NCBI GenBank assembly: GCA_016210565.1
Contig: JACQUA010000023.1
Coordinates: 1 to 32,289 of the forward strand
Origin: Chloroflexota bacterium
GTDB taxonomy: Bacteria > Chloroflexota > Dehalococcoidia > JACQUA01
Length of the DNA: 32,289 bases
Reading direction: 5' to 3'
The notes beneath the pieces are model-generated. The model ran no database searches, was not told the origin of the DNA, and saw nothing but the letters and a program-made list of their open reading frames with translations. Position 1 is the first letter of the stretch, and each line of letters opens with the position of its first letter. Below are positions 16,394-23,299 of the stretch, piece after piece. Made by a program: the position numbers and the translations under genes.

Positions 16394-16602
16394 CGTCGTT
16401 TCCCCTGATCCGGACTAAAAACCAAAAAACAAAATGCAAAAATAGCTGTCGGCCCTCGGCTGTCAGCTATCGGCTAACGTAGGCAGCCGGACGTTGGTAT
16501 ATCTGTCAGGTAGCCGAAAGCCGACTGCCAATTCGTCATTTTTCATTTTGGTTCTTGATTTTGGAATTGTTGAGCAGGCTTTCAACCGGAAGGGGCTGCC
16601 TT
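16394..16602. other. Low-complexity intergenic region
   Basis: 209 bp between the PyrD-like and mutase-like genes. A-rich words (ACTAAAAACCAAAAAACAAA) are followed by GGCTGTCAGCTATCGGCTAA-like words and their approximate inverse (GTAGCCGAAAGCCGAC). No gene or promoter is convincing, so it is unclear whether transcription continues through it. Confidence 0.5.
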
Positions 16603-17532
16603 TCAAGCCACGAAGGTCCCTATGACATCCCTGATGCTCGCTATTCCATTATCGGACAGGTACTTCTTCAATCCCTGTATCGTATCGATGGTGACCCTGG
16701 GATTCACGAGATTATGCGTGCCGATCTCCACCGCCGTGGCGCCGGCCATGAAGAACTGAAGGGCATCTTCCGCGCAGGTTATGCCGCCCCCACCCACAAC
16801 CGGTATCCCTACCTCCTTGACGACCTGCCATACTGCCCTGAGAGAGGCGGGCATCAGAGCCGGACCACTCATCGCGCCGGTCACGCTGGCCCCCAGTTTC
16901 GACTTTCGCGTCCTGATATCGATAGCCATGCCAATATGGGCCACGTTGGGACGGATGGCATCGGCCCCGGCCTCCTCACAGGCTTTGGCCAGGACCACGA
17001 TGTCGGTGGCGGTTTGAGCTACCTTGGGTATTATGGTCAGGTCGGTCGAGTTCCTGACGGCCTTGACCACATCGAAGGTCATGCCCGCATGTGCGGAGAA
17101 ACGCAGCCCCCCCTTTTTTACGTTCGGACACCCCAGGTTTATCTGGAATCCCCGGACGCCTCCAGCCGCGGTCAGGACCTCCGCCAGCCTGGCGAAATCC
17201 TCGACGCTCTCGCCGGCGATATTCACTATTAGCGGAGTTGCGAACCGCCGGAGATAGGGAAGCTTGTCTTTAATGAACCGGTCCACACCCACGTTTTGCA
17301 GCCCCACGGTGTGAAGGCCCAAACTCCCGGCAATCTCCACAGACCTGTATTGAGGGCTTCCCAGCCGCGGCTTGAGAGTGGTGCCCTTAACAATAACCGC
17401 CCCCAGGTCTTCCAGATTGAGAATGCCGGCGTACTCCTCGCCATATCCAAAAGTTCCCGAGGCGGGCATTACCGGATTCTTCAGCTTTATCTTGCCCAGA
17501 ACAACCGACAGGTCAGGTTCTTTGTTAATCAA
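16603..17532 (-). CDS. pyrD: Dihydroorotate dehydrogenase catalytic subunit-like flavoprotein
   Basis: 309-residue TIM barrel of the class 1B dihydroorotate dehydrogenase family, which oxidises dihydroorotate with FMN and passes electrons to PyrK. Kept features are K49 (IVKGTTL), catalytic C135 in INLGCPNVK, K170, N196 and GMAIDIRTRK. Departures from the usual pattern are H74 in GLHTVGLQN where Asn is normal, KVAQT in place of K-L-S/T-P-N, and NV in place of NT at 196-197. These surround the orotate site, so a different substrate is possible. TTG start with GAGGTGA upstream; it overlaps pyrK by 8 bp. The gene symbol reflects family and neighbour; function as true PyrD is not certain. Confidence 0.85.
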   Translation of the reverse strand: MINKEPDLSVVLGKIKLKNPVMPASGTFGYGEEYAGILNLEDLGAVIVKGTTLKPRLGSPQYRSVEIAGSLGLHTVGLQNVGVDRFIKDKLPYLRRFATPLIVNIAGESVEDFARLAEVLTAAGGVRGFQINLGCPNVKKGGLRFSAHAGMTFDVVKAVRNSTDLTIIPKVAQTATDIVVLAKACEEAGADAIRPNVAHIGMAIDIRTRKSKLGASVTGAMSGPALMPASLRAVWQVVKEVGIPVVGGGGITCAEDALQFFMAGATAVEIGTHNLVNPRVTIDTIQGLKKYLSDNGIASIRDVIGTFVA

Positions 17533-18394
17533 GTATCACCTCGCCGATGGCAAAGACAGGCCCATCCCGACACACCAGCGCATGCCCGTAGTCCTCCTCG
17601 GGAATGAACTGAATGTGGGAAGATTCTATATCCGCTCTCTTCAAAGTCGTGGCCTTATCGACCTTACAGATGCAGGCGAAGCAAGCGCCTATCCCGCACA
17701 TCATGTGCCTTTCTATGCAGATTTGGGCGGGGATGTTGTATTGACGGCAGGTGGCAGCCAGCGCCCGGTACATCGGCTCCGGGCCGCAGGAGTAGATGGC
17801 GCAGTCAGTCCGGATCCGGCCTGTGCTTATAGCCTCCCGAAGCATTCCGGTAACCAGCCCCTTATAGCCTGCCGTGCCATCGTCAGTCGAAACCTGGACT
17901 ATGCCACCGAGTCCGGCAAACTCCTTTTGCAGGACCAGTTTCTCCCCGGTCTCGGCGCCGAGCAAGACGTGCAGCTCAAGGCCACGTTCCTGGGCCGCTC
18001 TGGATATTTCCTGACCCAGCATGAAAAGAGCCGCGGCGCCCACCCCGCCCGCCAGCAGGACATGGACTCTTTTATCCCGGCGCCACTCAAACCCCCGTCC
18101 CAGCGGGCCGATTATATCCAGCTCGTTTCCTTGCCTCAGGTTGGTCATGAGCCTGGTGCCCCTGCCCACCACCCTGTAGACCACCTGGACCCCGACACCG
18201 CCTTTGTCCAGGTCGACGCGCCTGAAGACGCTGAAGGGGCGGCGGAACAGCGGATCGTTGGTCTCCGACACCTTGATATTGATGAACTGCCCCGGTTTGG
18301 CCTCGGCGCCGATCCGGGACGATTCCAGGGTCAACCGCCAGCAGTCCGGGGCCAACTGCTCGTTCGATACCACCGTTGATCTTGTCTGAATCAT
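17525..18394 (-). CDS. pyrK: Dihydroorotate dehydrogenase electron-transfer subunit-like protein
   Basis: 289 residues with a ferredoxin-NADP reductase fold: FAD motif RRPFSVF (51-57), NAD-binding LLAGGVGAAALF (113-124), CGPEPM (203-208) and a [2Fe-2S] site C233, C238, C241 and C275 (VCRDGPVF). It moves electrons between NAD(H) and the FMN subunit at 16603-17532, with which it overlaps by 8 bp. Length is somewhat above the usual 255-265. ATG start with AGGAG 5 nt upstream. It is the first gene of the long minus-strand run. Other pyrimidine genes are absent, so a role outside pyrimidine synthesis is conceivable. Confidence 0.9.
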   Translation of the reverse strand: MIQTRSTVVSNEQLAPDCWRLTLESSRIGAEAKPGQFINIKVSETNDPLFRRPFSVFRRVDLDKGGVGVQVVYRVVGRGTRLMTNLRQGNELDIIGPLGRGFEWRRDKRVHVLLAGGVGAAALFMLGQEISRAAQERGLELHVLLGAETGEKLVLQKEFAGLGGIVQVSTDDGTAGYKGLVTGMLREAISTGRIRTDCAIYSCGPEPMYRALAATCRQYNIPAQICIERHMMCGIGACFACICKVDKATTLKRADIESSHIQFIPEEDYGHALVCRDGPVFAIGEVILD

Positions 18395-18460
18395 TCAGGC
18401 TCCTGTATCATTTGCCTATCCCATTTCTATGCCCGGGCCGGATGGCGCCGGGCAGGCTCC

Positions 18461-18565
18461 TGTCATTCTGAGCCGGAGCCCTGAGCAACGCGAAGGGCAG
18501 GCGAAGAATCCTTCGGCAATTTCTGCAACCAAGCAGTGGTGCAGATTTTCGGCGCTCAGGGTGGC
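18461..18565. repeat. Intergenic repeat family A copy
   Basis: TGTCATTCTGAGCCGGAGCC at the left and GCTCAGGGTGGCA at the right, a divergent copy upstream of the pyrK-like gene. The rest of the 18395-18614 gap shows no gene. Confidence 0.75.
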
Positions 18566-18614
18566 AACTCCGACCATCCTGGCAAGGCCAGGGCTGCGCA
18601 CTGTCCCACCCCGT

Positions 18615-19070
18615 TCAAGCCCGGACTGAGATTATACCATTGAAAGCCGTTGGCGAGAAGCTTATGATTTTGAAAAACGCGATCCACCAGGATCTCAGAC
18701 AGGGCTGGTAAGTGGATACGTTCCCTAAATCGAATATCATTGATTTCATGACGGAAAGTTGTGCCCAACTGGAACTCATTCCCCGGCAACGCTCGAACAC
18801 GAAGCGAATCCAGTGCGGGGTCTGCACCACTAACTCGACCACAAAGCTTTCCCCCTTGTAGACGATGCGTCGATCGCCTTTTCGTTGCCGGTCGTGGTCA
18901 TCATCCTTGCGTATTTCCGTGACATCCAAGCTACCCAAAAAGGCGTTATGGAATTTCTTCTCGGCAACGTACCCCAAGACGATTCCCCGCAGACTGGGAT
19001 TTTCATCAACCAGTTGCGTCAGATCGTCTTCCGTAATGTCCAACCGCTTAAGAATTGACTTCTTCTTCAT
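18615..19070 (-). pseudogene. Decayed restriction-endonuclease-like gene
   Basis: The first 85 or so residues ([54 protein letters not shown]) resemble proteins commonly encoded with XRE regulators and likely to have a PD-(D/E)xK nuclease fold. Where the catalytic ExK is expected (VEVKSLQT in relatives, from memory) this protein has VELVVQT, losing the Lys, and similarity ends. The C-terminus (from about residue 88) is unrelated. Another minus-strand frame at 18640-18780 carries a protein-like stretch, so a frameshift or a rearrangement is likely. Its start overlaps the end of the regulator gene by 23 bp. Probably inactive. Confidence 0.5.
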
Positions 19071-19296
19071 CCTTCAACCGCACTGTGTCCAAAACATTCA
19101 AAGCGCTCACGGAAAGCGCCTCGCACACATCCAGGAATTCGATCACGTCTAGCCGTCGCTCGCCACTTTCGTATTTGGACACGTATGATTGTGGCTTCCG
19201 GAGCCGCGTTGCTACCTCGGACTGAGTAAGCCCTTTCTGCTGCCTTGCCTCCACAAGCGATTTCTTAAGCAGTTCGTAGCGGCGCGAATTTGGCAC
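19048..19296 (-). CDS. XRE-family helix-turn-helix transcriptional regulator
   Basis: 82 residues from GTG 19296. The HTH spans [20 protein letters not shown] and is followed by [19 protein letters not shown], typical of XRE/Cro regulators paired with a toxin or nuclease. The frame is open to 19344, but a TATAAT box lies 6-7 nt before the GTG, so a leaderless start at 19296 is preferred; the residues upstream of it do not look like family sequence. A 17-bp palindrome overlaps its promoter, indicating autoregulation. It is followed, with overlap, by a decayed nuclease-like gene. Confidence 0.8.
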   Translation of the reverse strand: MPNSRRYELLKKSLVEARQQKGLTQSEVATRLRKPQSYVSKYESGERRLDVIEFLDVCEALSVSALNVLDTVRLKDEEEVNS

Positions 19297-19302
19297 GACA
19301 GC

Positions 19303-19340
19303 ATTATAAATCCCAGTTTCGGATATCCCAAATTGGGATA
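19303..19340 (-). promoter_or_regulatory. Promoter overlapped by palindromic operator of the XRE gene
   Basis: Minus strand: TTGGGA (19335-19330 area) and TATAAT (19308-19303) spaced by 17 nt. The perfect 17-bp palindrome TATCCCAAATTGGGATA (19324-19340) covers the -35 box. A weaker second site (ATCCCAGTTTCGGAT, about 19310-19324) overlaps the spacer. Classic layout for an autorepressor operator. Confidence 0.7.
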
Positions 19341-19836
19341 CCACTGTTTTTCATCCGGCGACCCAGAGAAACCCATTTGGCTTACCCCAGCGCAGCTTTC
19401 CACACTGCCTCCAATCGAGTACAAGCCGTCTCTGCCCCAAGTATTAACCGACATGGCGCCAACTGGCTTTTTCGACGGCCTCCGACCAGATAGCGACGTT
19501 GGATGACGCGATTAGCGCGCATGACCACCCAACCCTTGTTCCTGTGCACCGACTTAAAAATGTGAAGCCCAGCCTGGCAATCAATTCGAGCGGTTGACAT
19601 TTGCTGAAGCAGTCTGCTATATTTACTGCACTCCGAAAAAAGCAGCCAGAACAACCAGCGCAAGACTTCAAGGTTGATTTCTTATGCGCCAACCGTTTGC
19701 CAGTTTCGCTGTTCGCTGCCCCACAAGCCCCCGATACGGCCGGGAGCATGGGCTACACCCCGCCGGGCCCGTGCACAATCCGGGCTAATCGACTGACCGT
19801 CTCTGTCGAAAGGCATGATCTACCTCAGGAGTGGGA
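19341..19836. other. Non-coding or decayed region upstream of livG
   Basis: About 500 bp without a convincing gene. On the minus strand near 19440-19580 two frames together give a stretch (NKGWVVMRAN in one, IWSEAVEKAS in another) that recalls a short DUF2188-like protein broken by a frameshift; this is weak. At 19747-19784 lies a 38-nt copy of the right arm of the inverted repeat at 833-932. The end carries the livG ribosome binding site. Confidence 0.45.
19747..19784. repeat. Half-copy of the inverted repeat found before the bicupin gene
   Basis: Aligned without gaps to 906-943 it matches at 28 of 38 positions, most differences being transitions. Both copies end about 40 nt before a ribosome binding site (bicupin and livG). 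The second arm is absent here. Confidence 0.5.
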
Positions 19837-20643
19837 ATGGCCGAAAAACAGACCAGGCTGAAAGTAGATAACATATCCCTCAGCTTTGGGGGCGTGAAGG
19901 CCCTCATGGAAGTGAGCCTGGAGGTCCGGGACCGGGAAATCCTCGCCGTCATCGGGCCGAATGGGGCGGGCAAGACCTGCCTTATCAACTCCATCAGCGG
20001 TTTCTATCGTCCCCAGAAGGGCGCCATCTACTTCGAAGGCAGGCAGATCAACAACCTTTCCCCCCACAAGATCGCCGAGCTGGGCATCGCCCGCACGTTT
20101 CAAAACATCGAGCTTTACACCGGCCTTTCCACCCTGGACAACCTGATGGCCGCGCGGCACGTCCATTTCAAATACGGGCCTCTGGCCGCCGCCCTGTATT
20201 TCGGACCGGCGCACCGCGAAGAGATCAAACACCGCAGGGTCTGCGAAGAGATCATCGATTTCCTGGAGATGGAGCCCCTCCGCAAGAAGGTCGTCGGTTC
20301 CCTGCCCTACGGGCAGCGGAAACGGGTCGAGTTGGGCCGGGCGCTGGCCCTGGAGCCCAGAATGCTTCTTCTGGACGAGCCTATGGCCGGAATGAACGTG
20401 GAAGAAAAGGAGGACATGGCCCGGTTCATCATCGACATTTTCGAGGACAAGAACATTCCCATCGTCCTGGTGGAGCATGACATGGGCGTGGTCATGGACA
20501 TTGCCGACAGGATAGTGGTGCTGGACTTCGGCCGCAAGATCGCCGAAGGCACCCCCGATGAGATCAAGGCCAACCCGCTGGTGATCAAGGCCTACCTGGG
20601 GCAAGAGGCGGCCGTGGGGGCGAAGCAGAGTCAAGCAGTCTAA
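19837..20643 (+). CDS. livG: Branched-chain amino acid-type ABC transporter ATPase LivG
   Basis: 268 residues. Walker A GPNGAGKT (40-47), signature LPYGQRKRVE (156-165, a common LivG variant of LSGGQ), Walker B MLLLDEP (176-182) and switch His214 (LVEHDM). One of the two ATPases energising the LivHM permease. I use ATG 19837, preceded at 5 nt by AGGAG, rather than the upstream GTG. Its last codons and stop fall in a tandem CAGTC repeat, so the C-terminal tail (SQAV) is repeat-derived. First gene of the liv/ligase cluster. Confidence 0.95.
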   Translation: MAEKQTRLKVDNISLSFGGVKALMEVSLEVRDREILAVIGPNGAGKTCLINSISGFYRPQKGAIYFEGRQINNLSPHKIAELGIARTFQNIELYTGLSTLDNLMAARHVHFKYGPLAAALYFGPAHREEIKHRRVCEEIIDFLEMEPLRKKVVGSLPYGQRKRVELGRALALEPRMLLLDEPMAGMNVEEKEDMARFIIDIFEDKNIPIVLVEHDMGVVMDIADRIVVLDFGRKIAEGTPDEIKANPLVIKAYLGQEAAVGAKQSQAV

Positions 20644-20700
20644 ACAGTCTAAACAGTCGAGCAGTCAAACAGTCAAACAGTCTGAGCAGTCTGAGCAGTG
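20636..20700. repeat. Tandem 8-9 nt CAGTC repeat overlapping the livG stop
   Basis: Seven imperfect units plus a partial one: CAGTCTAAA twice, CAGTCGAG, CAGTCAAA twice, CAGTCTGAG twice, CAGTG. The livG TAA stop (20641-20643) is inside the first unit. Slippage here could change the LivG C-terminus or the livG-livF spacing. Confidence 0.85.
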
Positions 20701-20718
20701 CAGGAAATCCCCCTTTAT

Positions 20719-20737
20719 CCCCCTTTTGCAAAGGGGG
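20719..20737 (+). promoter_or_regulatory. Hairpin overlapping the livF ribosome binding site
   Basis: CCCCCTTT (20719-20726) and AAAGGGGG (20730-20737) form an 8-bp stem with a 3-nt loop. The right arm runs into GGGGGAGAGGGA, the ribosome binding region of livF (ATG 20751), so it could limit LivF translation. It also looks like a widespread intergenic repeat word. Confidence 0.5.
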
Positions 20738-20750
20738 AGAGGGATAGACC

Positions 20751-21545
20751 ATGTTGAAGCTGAATAACATTGAAGTCACCTACCTGGACGTGATACTGGT
20801 CCTCAAAGGCGTGTCCCTTGAGGTGAGTGAAGGCTTCATCGTCGCCCTCCTGGGCGCCAACGGGGCCGGTAAGACCACGGCGCTCAAGGCCATTTCCGGC
20901 CTGCTCCATACCGAGGAGGGCGAAGTCACCGACGGCAACATCACCTTCGAGGACCAGAGGATCGACCGGCTGAGCCCGGAAGAGATCGTGAAGAGGGGCA
21001 TTGTCCAGGTCATCGAAGGGCGGCGGCTTTTCGAACACCTGACCGTGGAAGAAAACCTCCGGGTCGGGGCGCATCTCAGGCGCGATGGCGCCGCGATCAA
21101 AAGAGACCTGGAGATGTGCTACGAGTACTTCCCCAAGCTGAAAACGCTCCGCAACCAGGAAAGCGGCTACCTCTCCGGCGGGGAGCAGCAAATGGTGGTC
21201 ATCGGGCGGGCGCTCATGGCGCATCCCAAGCTGATGCTTCTCGATGAGCCGTCCCTGGGACTGGCGCCTTTGCTGGTCCAGGAAATCTTCAATATCATCC
21301 AGAGGATCAACCGGGAAGAAAAGACCTCCATCATGCTGGTGGAACAGAACGCCATCGCCGCCCTGTCCATCGCCAACTACGGCTACATCATGGAGAACGG
21401 ACGTATCGTTCTCGACGGGCCCGCCGAAAGACTCAAGGAGAACGAAGACGTGAAGGAGTTCTACCTGGGCCTGAGCGAAATCGGCAAAAGAAAAAGCTAC
21501 CGCGAGGTCAAACACTACAAGAGACGGAAACGGTGGCTGGGATAG
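20751..21545 (+). CDS. livF: Branched-chain amino acid-type ABC transporter ATPase LivF
   Basis: 264 residues. Walker A GANGAGKT (35-42), Q-loop region QVIEGRRLF, signature LSGGEQQ (141-147), Walker B LMLLDEP (161-167) and LVEQNA in place of the switch His, as usual in LivF. Partner of LivG for the LivHM permease at 25406-27344. ATG with purine-rich GGGGGAGAGGGA upstream. The C-terminal ~25 residues (KRKSYREVKHYKRRKRWLG) are strongly basic, longer than in E. coli LivF. Confidence 0.95.
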   Translation: MLKLNNIEVTYLDVILVLKGVSLEVSEGFIVALLGANGAGKTTALKAISGLLHTEEGEVTDGNITFEDQRIDRLSPEEIVKRGIVQVIEGRRLFEHLTVEENLRVGAHLRRDGAAIKRDLEMCYEYFPKLKTLRNQESGYLSGGEQQMVVIGRALMAHPKLMLLDEPSLGLAPLLVQEIFNIIQRINREEKTSIMLVEQNAIAALSIANYGYIMENGRIVLDGPAERLKENEDVKEFYLGLSEIGKRKSYREVKHYKRRKRWLG

Positions 21546-21642
21546 CCTCCATGGAAAATGACGCATGACGAAGTCAGAATGACGAATCAAACAACCATGC
21601 GCCTGGAGCCGCGCCATGGAGAATGAAAATGCCTGGGTCATC

Positions 21643-21763
21643 TGTCATTCTGAGCGAAGCGAGCGCAGCGAGCGTAGTCGAAGAATCTTTCAGGGTGGAG
21701 TGAGGGACGAAAGACCCTTCGCCTGCCCCTTCGCTTCGCTCAGGGCTCCGGCTCAGGGTGACA
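21643..21763. repeat. Intergenic repeat family A copy
   Basis: From TGTCATTCTGAGCGAAGCGA to GGCTCAGGGTGACA in the 21546-21901 gap. Flanked on both sides by short direct words GACGAATC / CGTCATTCGTCATT. No gene in the gap. Confidence 0.85.
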
Positions 21764-21901
21764 TCTTCGTAGCGATGCTCAAAATTCGAATCGGCGAATG
21801 GGTGTGTAATCCCTGGCAATTGGTCATTCGTCATTCGTCATTGATTCGTCATTCGCCCCCGATCAAGTCGGGGGGCGTCATTCGTCATTACGTTGATACA
21901 T

Positions 21902-23170
21902 ATGTTTGAAGACAAAAGATTCTTTCATAAGATCGAAGGGATGGCGGCGGCGGAGCGCGGGCCGTACTACGAGCGCCAGCTCCGGCGCATAATACGGTAC
22001 GCCTACTCCAACTCGCCGGCCTTGCGGGCCAAACTCGACGGGGCCGGCGTGAAGCCGTCGCAGATAAAGACGGTCAGGGACCTGGAGCGCATACCCATCA
22101 CCCCTAAAGATGACATCCGGCGGCTTCAAAAAGAGAATCCCCCCTTTGGCGGCATGGTGACCGTTCCCATCAGCCGGCTCAAACGTATTTTCGTGTCGCC
22201 GGGGCCGATCTACGACATCGAGGCGCGGGACAGGAACATCGGGGAGGTCAAGGCATTCTACGCCCTCGGCTTCAGGCCCGGCGACCTGGTGATGAATTCC
22301 TTCTCGTACCACATGACCAGGGGAGGGTGGAGCATGGACGAGGGACTAATAGCCCTCGGCTGCGTCGTCATCGCCGCGGGTGTGGGGAACACCGAGCTCC
22401 AGGTACAGGTAATGCATGACCTCAAAGTTTCAGGTTTTTCCGGCACGCCCAGCTTCTTCATGACCGTCATTAAGAAAGCCGAAGCCATGGGCTATGACTT
22501 CCGGCGGGATTTCGCCCTGAAGAATGCCTACCTTTCGGCGGAACCCTTTCCTCCCTCTTTACGGAGGGTCTTCGAAGTAGACTACGCCCTCAATGTGGGC
22601 GAAACCTATGGGACAGCCGAACTGGGACTCCTCGGCTACGGCTGCCCGCAGAAATCGGGGATGCACATCCCCGAAGAAATCCTCATGGAGATAGTTGACC
22701 CGAAGACGGGAAAGCAGTTGCCCCCCGGTGAGATCGGCGAGGTGGTCATGACCTCCCTGGACAAGGCCATTCCAATCATCCGCATCGGCACGGGGGACCT
22801 ATCTCTCTACACCGACGAACCCTGCCCCTGCGGCCGGACGTCGCACCGGCTGGTGCGCATCGCCGGGCGGGTCAGCGAAGTGGTAAAAGTACGGGGCATG
22901 TTCATCCAGCCCAAAGAGGTGGCTGAGCTGGTAGCCACATTGCCGCCTATCAGCAATTTTCAGATGGTCGTCTCCCGCTCCGGCCACAGGGACGAACTAG
23001 CCTTCAAGCTGGAGCTGGCGGACAATCTCCCGGACCGCGACGCCCTGTTGGACGAGCTCCACCGGAAATTCCAGGACGTCTGCCGAGTCAAGATTGACCG
23101 GATAGAATGCGTGCCCGGCGGCACAATTAAGGATAGCAAGAAACTCCTGGATACCAGGACGTGGGAATAG
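21902..23170 (+). CDS. PaaK-like phenylacetate-CoA ligase family protein (altered P-loop)
   Basis: 422 residues with the overall PaaK pattern: N-terminal YYERQLRRIIRYAYSNSPAL, FRPGDLVMNSFSYHMTRGGW (124-143), GFSGTPSFF, NVGETYGTAELG, IIRIGTGDLS, CPCGRTSHR, VKVRGMFIQPKEV. The expected nucleotide loop SSGTTGxP is replaced by FVSPGPIYD (97-105). Members normally activate aryl or aryl-acetic acids to CoA thioesters with ATP. The altered loop suggests a distinct subfamily, perhaps with different substrate or nucleotide handling. I use ATG 21902; neither it nor TTG 21893 has a good ribosome binding site. Located inside the liv cluster, as expected for uptake-coupled activation. Confidence 0.85.
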   Translation: MFEDKRFFHKIEGMAAAERGPYYERQLRRIIRYAYSNSPALRAKLDGAGVKPSQIKTVRDLERIPITPKDDIRRLQKENPPFGGMVTVPISRLKRIFVSPGPIYDIEARDRNIGEVKAFYALGFRPGDLVMNSFSYHMTRGGWSMDEGLIALGCVVIAAGVGNTELQVQVMHDLKVSGFSGTPSFFMTVIKKAEAMGYDFRRDFALKNAYLSAEPFPPSLRRVFEVDYALNVGETYGTAELGLLGYGCPQKSGMHIPEEILMEIVDPKTGKQLPPGEIGEVVMTSLDKAIPIIRIGTGDLSLYTDEPCPCGRTSHRLVRIAGRVSEVVKVRGMFIQPKEVAELVATLPPISNFQMVVSRSGHRDELAFKLELADNLPDRDALLDELHRKFQDVCRVKIDRIECVPGGTIKDSKKLLDTRTWE

Positions 23171-23183
23171 TCTAACCGGTACC

Positions 23184-23203
23184 ACCCCGACCGGTCGGGG
23201 TGA
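23184..23203. repeat. 20-nt perfect palindrome
   Basis: CACCCCGACCGGTCGGGGTG just after the PaaK-like stop, related to the hairpin beyond the UbiD stop (7732-7751). Both lie next to GGTACC. Possibly a transcript-end hairpin; no U-tract follows. Confidence 0.65.
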
Positions 23204-23215
23204 GCGCTGGATTCG

Positions 23216-23257
23216 GATTACAGATTGCAGATTGCAGATTGCACATTGCAGATTCAG
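23216..23257. repeat. Six tandem 7-mers of GATTGCA
   Basis: GATTACA, GATTGCA three times, CATTGCA, GATTCAG. A microsatellite-like tract in the 129-bp gap between the two ligase genes. Confidence 0.85.
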
Positions 23258-23299
23258 GCCGCGTAGGGTAACGACTAACGACTCAGGACTGAAAGAACG

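Noticed and set aside
19444..19663. Frameshifted DUF2188-like small gene on the minus strand
   Set aside because: Only two short segments in different frames resemble the family; too weak to call.
23216..23257. CRISPR-like array of short repeats
   Set aside because: The units are 7 nt and directly adjacent with no spacers; a simple tandem repeat. The same applies to 20636-20700.
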